Origin: Terribacillus aidingensis
GTDB taxonomy: Bacteria > Bacillota > Bacilli > Bacillales > Amphibacillaceae
Reading direction: 5' to 3'
DNA: 64,000 bases
NCBI RefSeq assembly: GCF_900215625.1
Contig: NZ_OBEK01000002.1
Span: forward strand, 418,676-482,675
Below the pieces are notes generated by a model. That model was not told the DNA's origin, did no database searches, and saw only the letters and a program-made list of their open reading frames with translations. Below, one piece after another: positions 48,967 through 57,670 of this stretch (position 1 is the stretch's first letter; every line of letters begins with the position of its first letter). The translations under genes and the position numbers were made by a program.

Positions 48967-49476
48967 TTATTTATGAACGAGCTTCATTAGGAAGGCAAAA
49001 GCCGAATTTAATTCTTTTTCGCTATAATAAGAAGCCTTAGTCCATAAACCATCTGTAATGAGAGCAATTAACGTAATCCACTCTTCTGGCAACTCTTTGG
49101 AAAGTTTTTTAGTTACTTCGATGTACAAATCATTCCAAACACCTTCAATACTTTGATCCCATTCATAGTTCATTAATGATGAATAAGCTCTTATTTCTTT
49201 ACTTCGTGTAATACCATAACAAGCTCCAATATAAGATTGTGTATAAGAGCCGCCTTTTTTCGATTCTTCTTCTATCTTTTCTTTAATGAACTGAATAATA
49301 TAATTGTGCAATCCTCTTAAAAGTTCTTCTTTTGTAGGAAAGTGATATAGCAATCCACCCTTACTTATCCCAGCTTGATGGCTTACATTGTTAAGGGAAA
49401 AGTTGTTCGCGCCACGTTCAGATATTAATTCAACTGCAGCATCAAAGATGAGTTCTTTCTTGTCTTTACCTTTCAT
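48967..49476 (-). CDS. TetR family regulator, copy 2
   Basis: 169 aa: MKGKDKKELIFDAAVELISE, then helix-turn-helix ANNFSLNNVSHQAGISKGGL and LYHFPTKEELLRG. The ligand-binding part resembles copy 1 (GSYTQSYIGACYGITRSKEI compared with NSYTEAYIYASYTVSKSEEI). It lies 21 bases after the intact transporter in the same operon, behind GGAGG, and probably represses it through the palindrome at 50730-50747. Confidence 0.88.
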   Translation of the reverse strand: MKGKDKKELIFDAAVELISERGANNFSLNNVSHQAGISKGGLLYHFPTKEELLRGLHNYIIQFIKEKIEEESKKGGSYTQSYIGACYGITRSKEIRAYSSLMNYEWDQSIEGVWNDLYIEVTKKLSKELPEEWITLIALITDGLWTKASYYSEKELNSAFAFLMKLVHK

Positions 49477-49497
49477 AAATACCTCCTAAAATGTTCA

Positions 49498-50703
49498 TTA
49501 GCTCCTGACATAGTTCCTTGCTTTCAGAGTAATAATCCCTGTAACAATGATTCCCAGAATTGCAGAACTAAGCATAACTGTTTGAATACTCATATTACTT
49601 GAAACCAAACCACTAACAAGTCCATAAGCAATAGGGTCAAACCCATTCATAGCTAAAAAGATTATACTCATAACACGCCCCATAATTCTATTATCCGTTC
49701 CTTCTTGTGCCGCTGTGAAAAATGGAATGTAGACATAGCTCATAGCAAATCCCATGAAGAATACAGTAATGGACAAGACAATTAAGTTAGGCCCTTGACT
49801 AAAAATTACAAGAGAAATCAATGTTGCAACTAAACCTAGGATAGATGTTAGACCTCTTCGTTTAATTTTAACCTTACCAAGGATAACTGTACTTACTATC
49901 ATACCAAAAGCTAAAGATACTTCCATGATGCTTAGGTTAATTGGTGTTCCATCATGAATTTCAACGAGTAGAGGAATAGCAATTTGCAACGAACCAAACG
50001 CAAAGAAATTTAATGTAATTAAGACTAAAATTCCGGTCATTAAATAGCTCTTTTTGCTGATATATGAGAAGCCTTCTCGTAAATCTTGCCAAGGCGTGTT
50101 CTTATCTGAACGGTCTACGGATGCTTCTCTTATAAATGGTGGGAAAATAATCACAGCAGATAGGAAAACTAGAATTGTGGCAACTAAAATGCTTGTTGAG
50201 ATTCCAGAGCCCTCCATAACCAAACCAGCTACAATTGGCCCGGCAATAAATGCAAATTGATCTATTCCTTGGAAGTAAGCATTTGCCTGTTGTAACTGTT
50301 CTTTCTCAACAACCTTAGGGATCATTGATGAACTGGCTGGACCAAAAAATGCATCTAACATTCCAAAACCTATCGCGATAGCAATCAGATACCCTAAAGT
50401 CATTGTATCTGTTGAGATGAGAACAAACATGATTAACAAAAGAATACTTTGTATTAAATTTGTACCAAACATAATCGTGGTCTTCTTGTATTTATCTGCA
50501 AGTATACCTCCAAAAGTCATCATAAGTATCCTTGGAACAGTTGCAGAAACAAGTACAATACCTAGAGAACTGGCAGATCCAAGCTCAGTAACTACATACC
50601 AAGTAGTTGTAGTCAAAAAAGTACTATAACCAAGAATAGCAAAGGCTCCTGCTGCTAATAACAACATAAATGTACGATTCTTAAATATTGATGTCATTTT
50701 CAT
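49498..50703 (-). CDS. MFS drug-efflux-type transporter, copy 2 (intact)
   Basis: 401 aa, about 12 membrane helices of the major facilitator superfamily, beginning MKMTSIFKNRTFMLLLAAGA. GGILADKYKKTTIMFGTNLI carries the cytoplasmic loop motif A between helices 2 and 3. The family resembles small-molecule exporters of the MefA/YfmO type; the substrate is unknown. The ATG at 50703 follows AGGAGA; the upstream in-frame start at 50721 overlaps that site. The operon reads transporter then TetR copy 2. Confidence 0.88.
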   Translation of the reverse strand: MKMTSIFKNRTFMLLLAAGAFAILGYSTFLTTTTWYVVTELGSASSLGIVLVSATVPRILMMTFGGILADKYKKTTIMFGTNLIQSILLLIMFVLISTDTMTLGYLIAIAIGFGMLDAFFGPASSSMIPKVVEKEQLQQANAYFQGIDQFAFIAGPIVAGLVMEGSGISTSILVATILVFLSAVIIFPPFIREASVDRSDKNTPWQDLREGFSYISKKSYLMTGILVLITLNFFAFGSLQIAIPLLVEIHDGTPINLSIMEVSLAFGMIVSTVILGKVKIKRRGLTSILGLVATLISLVIFSQGPNLIVLSITVFFMGFAMSYVYIPFFTAAQEGTDNRIMGRVMSIIFLAMNGFDPIAYGLVSGLVSSNMSIQTVMLSSAILGIIVTGIITLKARNYVRS

Positions 50704-50726
50704 TTTAATTTCTCCTATCAAAAAAA

Positions 50727-50747
50727 ATTATACCGTATGGACGGTAT
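50727..50747 (-). promoter_or_regulatory. Operator and -10 of the efflux operon
   Basis: ATACCGT-ATGG-ACGGTAT (50730-50747) is a perfect 7-bp inverted repeat. It adjoins and overlaps a minus-strand TATAAT (50727-50732), so bound repressor would cover the promoter. Confidence 0.72.
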
Positions 50748-50912
50748 TAATTATATCCGGTTTATTATATGTTGTAAACTCAGAAGTTATTATTTATATT
50801 TTTTTCAGCTACAAACTTAGTCTGTCGAGAAATTCACGACAGCCTTTTTATTTTGGTTCATTTCTTATGTTTCTTTTTTATATTAGAGAAATGACTACAG
50901 GGCGGTGCTGTG

Positions 50913-51225
50913 ATGCTTCAATCCAGAGAAAGTGACCAGACAGCTTTTGAATTTGTAACAATTTGAAGAACTTGTCCCTGAAACAGATATTACGCAAAAT
51001 AGATACCCACATAGATTTCTCCTTTATCCGTGAAAATGTTCGTCCTACCTACTTATTAGATAATGGACGTCCTTCCTTAGATCCTCTTGTTCTCTTTAAA
51101 AATGATCTTTATTGGCTACCTGTTCGGTATCCGTTCTGAAAAACAATTAGAAAAAGAGATCCAAACAAACATTGCCTACTGCTGGTTCTTAGGTTTTAAG
51201 CTGACTAAAGGATGATTATTATCCG
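50913..51225 (+). mobile_element. Degraded IS1182-type transposase N-terminus
   Basis: After MLQSRESDQTAFEFVT and a frameshift the sequence reads LRKIDTHIDFSFIRENVRPT, then YLLDNGRPSLDPLVLFK and, in a third frame, RSEKQLEKEIQTNIAYCWFL. These are the usual opening blocks of IS1182-family transposases. The rest is missing. Confidence 0.7.
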
Positions 51226-51229
51226 GAAT

Positions 51230-51910
51230 AAGTATCTGAAGTGTTTTTTCTTTGGGAATAAGTGTGAGCTATCCGGTGGAAATAAAACAGAAGGCGGTAT
51301 AAATGAAACTGGCAAATGCGTCTGTAATAGAGATAATGAACGAATTAGATATCAAGAATAGAACACAGATTCAAATGTAGGTTAGAAGGTATAAGTTGGA
51401 GGAACCGTGAACAGCCTGTTGGTAAGCAACATAGGTTTGGGGGAGGCGCGTTTACTTTCAGAGTTAGAGAGATTACAAGCAGAGAATCGCTTTCTTAACA
51501 AAATGAAGTTTTAAGAAAGTACAAGGAATTAGAGAGGAAGTTGATTAGGAAATAGCAATTGAACTTCTAGAAACATTACATGGTAAGAACTTTCTGTCCG
51601 TTTGAGAAGCTCGTAACCGATATTTCGTATTCGACCTCTCGCTCAGCTGTCGATGTTGCTATAGAAATGCGTATATAGCGATCAAGGGTCTGTATACACA
51701 TCTTATGGATACCACCAAAGATGTAAAAGCAAAAGGCATTACCATGAGCATGTCCGCTATTCTGATAATGCCTCCATCGAATCTTTTCATTCGTCATTAT
51801 AGAAATTGTTGAAGAATGCATTCATTGTTATAACAACATTCGTATTCAAACGAAACTAAACAGCCAATCACCGATACAATATCGGCGATTGGCTGTTTGA
51901 AGGATTTTTA
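51230..51910 (+). mobile_element. Degraded IS3-family element
   Basis: An OrfA remnant (SYPVEIKQKAV, IEIMNELDIKNRTQIQ, and near 51480 LQAENRFL) is followed by OrfB pieces, EKLVTDISYSTSRS near 51600, HSDNASIESFHSSL-like near 51760-51800, and the tail KLNSQSPIQYRRLAV near 51855-51897. The OrfB core is deleted and the frames are broken. The tail contains a palindrome (51858-51898) that lies within coding sequence. Confidence 0.7.
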
Positions 51911-51963
51911 ATCTCGATAGAGGGGCAGTCCCATTGTTTATAACATGTTTCCTTTTAAGAAGC

Positions 51964-52524
51964 TCATATTTTAAAAAGAACTGGCTCAAATTTTTCTGTT
52001 TTTATTTTATTAAGTTCTGGTTTGATTTTATCAAGTAATGTTATAAAGCTCTCCTTGTTGAACATTTTCTTATTACACAAAATCTCAAAAGAAATACCCA
52101 CATATTTTAGCCTATAACCTGTTTCATAATAACCATTACGTAAATAAAATTTTTTACGTGAGAGACGTTGCTCATTATTTTCTGCAGTAACCTCTATGGG
52201 CTCTAAATCCATTACAATTTGATATTCAGGGTAAAGAGTAGTGAGCATCTGCAAAGCTTCACTTCCGTAACCTTTTGAACGATGGTTACTGTCGATAGCG
52301 AGAAAGAAAATATAGGCACAGGGTTTTTCTATGACCATGACTACAAAACCTATAATTCTCTCCTTGTCATAAAATGCTAATAAATCAATATGTTTATGGT
52401 CAGCTAGTTCTATCAATTTATCAAATGGAATTCTTTCTTCCAAAGGGAATGCTTCATTATTTATCTGATTAAGAATTTGAATATCCTGAATATTACGAAG
52501 CACGGGTTTTGCATGTAAACTCAT
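51964..52524 (-). CDS. GNAT family N-acetyltransferase
   Basis: 186 aa. The acetyl-CoA site is FLAIDSNHRSKGYGSEALQM (Q/RxxGxG/A motif), preceded by KERIIGFVVMVIEKP and followed by VMDLEPIEV and FYLRNGYYETGYRLKY. The substrate is not evident. GAGGT lies nine bases before the ATG. It is a single gene between IS wreckage and the cadmium operon. Confidence 0.82.
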   Translation of the reverse strand: MSLHAKPVLRNIQDIQILNQINNEAFPLEERIPFDKLIELADHKHIDLLAFYDKERIIGFVVMVIEKPCAYIFFLAIDSNHRSKGYGSEALQMLTTLYPEYQIVMDLEPIEVTAENNEQRLSRKKFYLRNGYYETGYRLKYVGISFEILCNKKMFNKESFITLLDKIKPELNKIKTEKFEPVLFKI

Positions 52525-52789
52525 ATAATATACCTCACTTTTTTAAGATTTTGATACTATTTGAGTTTTAATATCCATTCTTTGCCACTGGTCACCCATA
52601 TTTTCATGTTTTTCTCCCATTTTTTTGCTACATTATAACATCTCAAATTGTAAATAATCAAACTTTGTGCCTTACTTATTTTTTGTGACAAACAAATAAA
52701 TTGATGAATGGTACAACAGTAATATTCATCAATAAAAAGAGGGAATTTGGTCATCGTCCTTTTTCAACTATTGAGAGCGTTAGTATAAG
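52525..52789. other. Gap between the acetyltransferase gene and the cad terminator
   Basis: About 265 AT-rich bases. A 65-codon minus-strand frame (52557-52754) has an AAGGACG before its ATG but no recognisable product, and I do not support it as a gene. Confidence 0.4.
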
Positions 52790-52847
52790 AAAGGAAAAAA
52801 GCTAACAAACAAGGGTTAGACAAAAAATTCTATCCTAGTTTGTTAGC
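52790..52847 (-). terminator. Terminator of the cadC-cadA operon
   Basis: GCTAACAAAC at 52801-52810 pairs with GTTTGTTAGC at 52838-52847 across a 27-base loop. On the minus strand a T run follows. Confidence 0.7.
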
Positions 52848-52954
52848 GTTATTAGATGATTTGGTGCAGATCATATTTACATGTGTTCAATTGCCTTATT
52901 AATTTTGTTAATGTTTTAAAATTACATTAAACGATTAGAGCCGTACTGTTTCTC

Positions 52955-55606
52955 TTACTTAATCTTAAACAACCTTAAACTATTCAATATAACAAGAATC
53001 GCAGCGCCTGTGTCACTCAAAACAGCTAACCACAGTGTCAGCCAGCCTGGAACAATTAATACTAAAGCTGTTATCTTAATCAAAATCGAGAACCAAATGT
53101 TCTGTTTAATGATGTTCATGGCTCTTTTGCTGAGTTTAATAGTGAAGGGCAGTTTTTCTAAGTTATCGGCCATCAGGACGATGTCTGCTGTTTCGATTGC
53201 GGTGTCTGTTCCAGCGCCGCCCATGGCAATTCCTAGGTCGGCGGTTGCAAGAGCGGGGGCGTCGTTGATGCCGTCTCCGACCATGGCGGTTTTGAGATTT
53301 TCCTGCTGCAGCCTCTTAATGCTGGCTACTTTATCTTCTGGCATTAAGTTAGCGAAATGACGAGTTACCTTTGATTTTTCAGCCATAAGTGCGGCTGTTT
53401 TTTCATTATCTCCGGTAAGCATGACCATTTCTTTTAGTCCATCTGTTTCGAGCTGCTGAATTGCAGTAACAGTGGTATGACGTATTGTATCCTCCACACA
53501 AATCACGCCAAGTATACCTTCATTACTGCCGACAATCACAATTGTCTTGGCTTGCTGCTGCAGGTGATAAACAGCAGCAGGAACAGCTATTTTCATATCT
53601 TCGAATAACTTTACGTTCCCAGCGTAATAGGTGATACCGCCAATACTAGCAGACACGCCTTTACCAGTAATACTTTGGGACTTTTCACCTTGTAATTCAG
53701 CGATTTGCTGTTCGTCTGTGTAATCTACTATTGCTTTCGCGATCGGATGATTGGAGTAGGCTTCCAGTGTCTTCGTTATCTCCAGCAAGGACTCCTTGGT
53801 GCCTGAGAATACTTCTATATCAGTAACATTCGGTTTTCCCTCAGTAATTGTGCCAGTTTTATCGAATGCAATCGCGCTAATTTTACCGGCAGTTTCTAAA
53901 GCTGTTCCGCCTTTTATTAAAACACCGTTTTTCGCAGCATTTCCGATAGCTGAAACGATTGCGACAGGCGTAGAGATAACCAAGGCGCAAGGACAGGCGA
54001 TAACAAGCAGCTCAAGCCCGCGGTAAATCCATTCATTCCAAGCTCCCCAACCAAAAAGAGGGGGGACAGCGATTACGAGAAGTGCAAGCACAAAGACGAC
54101 AGGGGTATAGATGTTAGCAAATCGATCAATGAACGCTTGAGTAGGCGCTTGCTTGCTTTGTGCTTCTTCAACCATTTCAATGATTTTAGCAATAGTTGTA
54201 TCTTCTGCTAGTTTAGTAACGTTGATTTCCAGTGTGCCGTTTTCATTGACGGTGCCTGCATAGACACTGTTATGGATTGTTTTATCTACCGGAATAGATT
54301 CGCCAGTAATGGATGCCTGGTTAACACTGGATTCACCTTTGATAATATCACCGTCTAGTGGAATCCGGTCACCTGGTTTAACAACAATTGTATCGCCCAG
54401 GACCACATCTTCTACGGCGATTTTTACGACATCGCCATCTTTTCTTACCCATGCTTCAGCCGGAGCGAATCTCATTAGTTCTTTCATGCTGTTTCGCGTA
54501 CGGTTGACCGATTTTATCTGGAGCATCGCGCCTAAAGCGAACAGCCAGACGACGACCGCACCTTCCAGCCACTCACCAATAATGGCAGCGCCAATTGCAG
54601 CTGCAGACATGAGCACATTCATATCTAGTGATCCGCTTTTTATCGCATAATAAGCGCTTTTCACAGGTTTATATCCACTGATTCCCATGACAGCTGCATA
54701 CAAAAGGATAGATACTAGATTAGGAACAGCAGAGAAACTTAATCCGAATCCAAGGGCGAGCAGGAAACCAGATAATGCAACAGCAATGGTAACAGAGTCA
54801 AACCCTTTCTGTTCCTCAGCTTGAACTCCGCTGCGCTTAGAAGCTAAAGTTGCTTTGTAACCAGCTTTTCTTACTTCCTGCACAATTGTATCCTTCTCAG
54901 CATGATGATCAATATTCATTTTTCCGGTCGAGAAGTTAACTTTCACATGCTTGACTTCTGGCAGTTTTCGCAAATGATTCTCAAGTGTTTTAGCACAAGC
55001 GCCGCAATCCATGCCTTCAACTGTATATACTTCTGCACTTTTATTCTTAGATGGCATCTCAACAGCAGTATAGCCAAGCTTGGAGACGGTTTTCGGGATT
55101 CGTTGTAAAGCTGTCTCATTTTCGGCGGCAACTTTCATTTTTCCGGCAGAAAACTGCACGTCGACTGTTTGAATTCCCGGCAGTTTTTGGACCGATTTCT
55201 CAATTGTTTTTGCACATGACCCGCAATCCATGCCAGAGACATGGTACTGAACGGTTGGGTTATCTGTTTGCGTGAGCTGCTGTACAGAAGAGGAACTGGA
55301 AGTGTCGTTACAGCAGTTGTCTTTTTCTTTCCTAGCATTACTGCTGCAGCAAGATGTCTCTTCCGCTATGCCGTTAGCAGAAGAACAGCAGGAGTTAATC
55401 CTGTCTGAATCATCCGGATCGTCGCCCGAGCAGCAAGCGTCTTTTTTCTCGACTCTTTCTGCTGCGCTAACCGTGCTGTTTGATTCCGTCACAGCAGCAT
55501 GAGGGGTTATTACAGCAGAGGCAGTTTGCTTATTTGTAATGCAGCAGCTGTTTTGCTGCTGCTCTGCTCCTTGACAGCAGGAGCTTTTTTGATGGTTATT
55601 GGTCAT
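52955..55606 (-). CDS. cadA: Cd/Zn/Pb-exporting P1B-type ATPase with Cys-rich N-terminus
   Basis: Pumps divalent soft metals out of the cell; 883 aa. Residues 1-110 hold six Cys-Cys pairs (10-11, 21-22, 58-59, 73-74, 86-87, 98-99) in Ser/Asp/Asn-rich sequence. Two HMA domains follow (GMDCGSC at 125-131, GMDCGAC at 198-204). The pump core has TGES (434-437), the membrane metal site CPC (538-540), phosphorylated Asp582 in DKTGT, and GDGINDAPAL. The ATG at 55606 follows AAAGGAGAAG; 13 bases separate it from cadC. Confidence 0.93.
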   Translation of the reverse strand: MTNNHQKSSCCQGAEQQQNSCCITNKQTASAVITPHAAVTESNSTVSAAERVEKKDACCSGDDPDDSDRINSCCSSANGIAEETSCCSSNARKEKDNCCNDTSSSSSVQQLTQTDNPTVQYHVSGMDCGSCAKTIEKSVQKLPGIQTVDVQFSAGKMKVAAENETALQRIPKTVSKLGYTAVEMPSKNKSAEVYTVEGMDCGACAKTLENHLRKLPEVKHVKVNFSTGKMNIDHHAEKDTIVQEVRKAGYKATLASKRSGVQAEEQKGFDSVTIAVALSGFLLALGFGLSFSAVPNLVSILLYAAVMGISGYKPVKSAYYAIKSGSLDMNVLMSAAAIGAAIIGEWLEGAVVVWLFALGAMLQIKSVNRTRNSMKELMRFAPAEAWVRKDGDVVKIAVEDVVLGDTIVVKPGDRIPLDGDIIKGESSVNQASITGESIPVDKTIHNSVYAGTVNENGTLEINVTKLAEDTTIAKIIEMVEEAQSKQAPTQAFIDRFANIYTPVVFVLALLVIAVPPLFGWGAWNEWIYRGLELLVIACPCALVISTPVAIVSAIGNAAKNGVLIKGGTALETAGKISAIAFDKTGTITEGKPNVTDIEVFSGTKESLLEITKTLEAYSNHPIAKAIVDYTDEQQIAELQGEKSQSITGKGVSASIGGITYYAGNVKLFEDMKIAVPAAVYHLQQQAKTIVIVGSNEGILGVICVEDTIRHTTVTAIQQLETDGLKEMVMLTGDNEKTAALMAEKSKVTRHFANLMPEDKVASIKRLQQENLKTAMVGDGINDAPALATADLGIAMGGAGTDTAIETADIVLMADNLEKLPFTIKLSKRAMNIIKQNIWFSILIKITALVLIVPGWLTLWLAVLSDTGAAILVILNSLRLFKIK

Positions 55607-55619
55607 TTTGTCTTCTCCT

Positions 55620-55985
55620 TTACAATGCAATTTCTTTTTGCTGGGATAATGCATGAATGATAAAGGCAGCCATATAATGATCGCTTAGTTTGTAGTACAC
55701 AGTTTTGCCGTCTTTTCTCGTCGTTGTGAGTCCTGCTTTTTTCAATGTCCGCAAGTGGTGGGATGTACTAGCAACACTGCAATTTAAGATGTTGGCTACA
55801 TCACATACACATAATTCCGTTTCAATTGTTAATGCTGAGATGATTTTCACACGTGTCTGATCGGCAGCTGCTTTTAGCAGAGCAGTAACTTCGTGCATAT
55901 GTTCATCGGACAAATTTTCCTTCACCCGGTTAACTTTATCCTCATGGAGGCAAGTGACATTACATACTGCAGTATCTTTCGTCAT
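55620..55985 (-). CDS. cadC: Metal-responsive repressor CadC (ArsR/SmtB family)
   Basis: 121 aa winged-helix repressor. The metal-sensing Cys set of staphylococcal CadC is present, shifted by one: Cys8, Cys12, Cys59, Cys61 (CNVTC near the start, ELCVCDVA in the alpha-3 helix). The recognition helix is SVASTSHHLRTLKKAG. Binding Cd, Pb or Zn should release it from DNA. It leads the operon with cadA behind two operators. Confidence 0.93.
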   Translation of the reverse strand: MTKDTAVCNVTCLHEDKVNRVKENLSDEHMHEVTALLKAAADQTRVKIISALTIETELCVCDVANILNCSVASTSHHLRTLKKAGLTTTRKDGKTVYYKLSDHYMAAFIIHALSQQKEIAL

Positions 55986-55997
55986 TTTGTTATCTCC

Positions 55998-56021
55998 TTA
56001 TTCAAAAGCTGATTTGAATAA
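55998..56021 (-). promoter_or_regulatory. CadC operator 1
   Basis: TTATTCAAA-N6-TTTGAATAA, a perfect 9-bp inverted repeat of the TCAAA...TTTGA type known from cad operators. It lies just downstream of the -10. Confidence 0.85.
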
Positions 56022-56022
56022 T

Positions 56023-56051
56023 AGTATATAAGAAGCTGATATGTTATTCAA
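56023..56051 (-). promoter_or_regulatory. Promoter of cadC-cadA
   Basis: On the minus strand TTGAAT (56051-56046) and TATACT (56028-56023), spacing 17. The -35 lies in operator 2. Confidence 0.78.
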
Positions 56052-56067
56052 ATAATCGTTTGAATAT
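56044..56067 (-). promoter_or_regulatory. CadC operator 2
   Basis: TATTCAAA-TAATCG-TTTGAATA, a perfect 8-bp inverted repeat 46 bases (centre to centre) from operator 1 and covering the -35. Confidence 0.85.
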
Positions 56068-56300
56068 TATATATAAAAGTACACAATTAGTTCCATCGGA
56101 AAACCAAGCTTTAGAGATGATTGTGTTTGTTCCTTTATAGAAGCATCCGTATTTAAACAATTTTTCTCAAGTTACGTACCGCTATACTTTTTAACTATTA
56201 CATTTAATAAAGAGAGACTTTATAAATACCAATTATACTTACCAGTAAATCTGCCTTATGATAAAAATATTACAACTACATTCAGAAGGGGTAGATGCGC
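56068..56300. other. Upstream region of the YtnJ-like gene
   Basis: About 230 bases between the cad operators and the monooxygenase. It should hold that gene's promoter, but I see no well-spaced boxes, no riboswitch motif and no gene. Confidence 0.4.
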
Positions 56301-57629
56301 ATGGCAGGGAAGAAGCAAATTCAGTTTGGATTGATGCTGCATGGTCCGGGAGGTCATATGAATGCATGGAAAGACGAATCGGTGCCGGCGGATGCCAGTG
56401 TGAACATGGATTATTATCAATCAATTACGAAGCAGGCGGAGGAGTCAGGGTTTCGTTTTGTCTTTGTCGCGGATGGCCTCTATATAAATGAAAAGTCGAT
56501 ACCGCATTTTTTGAATAGGTTTGAGCCGTTAACGATCTTATCTGCACTTGCGTCTGTAACGAAACATATTGGTCTTGTTGGAACTGTTTCGACTTCGTAT
56601 AGCGAGCCTTTTACTATCGCGCGTCAGTTTGCATCGCTCGACAAACTCAGTAATGGAAGGGCAGGATGGAATTTGGTCACTTCACCGCTTGAGGGGTCGG
56701 CTGAAAATCATACGATCAGAAGTCATCCCAGTCATGCGTTAAGGTATGAGATTGCAGAGGAGTATTTGGACGTAGTGAATGGACTTTGGAGTTCTTGGGA
56801 AGATGATGCTTTTGTTAGAGACCGTACAACAGGTACGTTTTTTAATAAAGAAAAGCTTCATACGTTGAATCATGTAGGTAATCATTTCTCCGTAAAAGGT
56901 CCGTTAAATATTGAACGGTCGAATCAAGGACAGCCGGTTATTTTCCAGGCGGGAGCTTCCGAAGCGGGAAAAAATCTCGCAGCAAAGGGGGCGGATGCTG
57001 TTTTTACAAATGCTGACACGTTGGTAAAAGCGCAAACCTTTTATAAAGATGTGAAGAATCGTGCTTCGGCCATGGGAAGGGAAAAGTCTGCAATTAAAAT
57101 ATTCCCTGGAATACATCCGATAGTTGGAAGTACAGTAGAAGAGGCAGAGGAAAAATATGATGCAATCAAAAATCTAGTGTCCGTTGAGGAAGCGCTAAAT
57201 TATTTAGGAAGGTTTTTTGATCATCATGATTTTGGCCAGTACCCATTGGATGAGCCATTCCCGGATATTGGTGATATTGGGTCAAACAGCTTCAAATCGA
57301 CAACTGATGGAATTAAAAAACTAGCAAAAGTCAATCAACTGACGCTGCGGGAAGTTGCTTTGCAAGTGACTACTCCTAAAAGTGCGTTTTTTGGCACATA
57401 TGAACAGGTAGCTGAGCAGCTGATACAATGGGTGGAAGAAGAAGCTGCCGATGGCTTTATTTTTGGGGCTCCTATTCTAGCCAGCGGTCTGGACGAATGG
57501 GTAGAGCATGTGATCCCCATATTAGAGGAAAAGGGTTATTACGATAAAAGTTTTAAAGCTGAAACGCTGCGGGGAAATCTCGGATTGGCTTATAAAGAAA
57601 ACGTCCATCGTAAAGAAGCCGTAAAGTAA
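56301..57629 (+). CDS. ytnJ: FMN-dependent (LLM class) monooxygenase, YtnJ/NtaA type
   Basis: 442 aa bacterial-luciferase-like monooxygenase of the NtaA/SnaA/DszA group: [20 protein letters not shown], then [20 protein letters not shown] and [20 protein letters not shown]. It uses FMNH2 and oxygen. In B. subtilis YtnJ acts on S-(2-succino)cysteine or similar thiol derivatives in sulfur recovery. The ATG at 56301 has AAGGGG nine bases before it, better than the ATG two codons earlier. Here it lies separate from the rest of the operon, across the LysR gene. Confidence 0.82.
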   Translation: MAGKKQIQFGLMLHGPGGHMNAWKDESVPADASVNMDYYQSITKQAEESGFRFVFVADGLYINEKSIPHFLNRFEPLTILSALASVTKHIGLVGTVSTSYSEPFTIARQFASLDKLSNGRAGWNLVTSPLEGSAENHTIRSHPSHALRYEIAEEYLDVVNGLWSSWEDDAFVRDRTTGTFFNKEKLHTLNHVGNHFSVKGPLNIERSNQGQPVIFQAGASEAGKNLAAKGADAVFTNADTLVKAQTFYKDVKNRASAMGREKSAIKIFPGIHPIVGSTVEEAEEKYDAIKNLVSVEEALNYLGRFFDHHDFGQYPLDEPFPDIGDIGSNSFKSTTDGIKKLAKVNQLTLREVALQVTTPKSAFFGTYEQVAEQLIQWVEEEAADGFIFGAPILASGLDEWVEHVIPILEEKGYYDKSFKAETLRGNLGLAYKENVHRKEAVK

Positions 57630-57633
57630 TAGT

Positions 57634-57667
57634 AAAGAGGTTAGCCTAATTGGACTAACCTCTTTTC
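57634..57667. terminator. Shared terminator between ytnJ and ytlI
   Basis: AAAGAGGTTAG and CTAACCTCTTT form an 11-bp stem with A and T runs on both sides, so it serves both converging genes. Confidence 0.85.
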
Positions 57668-57670
57668 TGT

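Larger units (their letters stand above)
50748..51963. other. Region of IS wreckage
   Basis: About 1.2 kb with no intact gene: a terminator-like hairpin near 50820 (CTGTCG and CGACAG), an IS1182-type fragment, then an IS3-type fragment. Both are listed separately. Confidence 0.6.

Noticed and set aside
51858-51898. Palindrome as a terminator
   Set aside because: It encodes the usual C-terminal residues of an IS3 OrfB, and no T run directly follows the stem.
52557-52754. 65-codon minus-strand frame before the acetyltransferase gene
   Set aside because: An AAGGACG is close to the ATG, but the product is unrecognisable and the region is very AT-rich.
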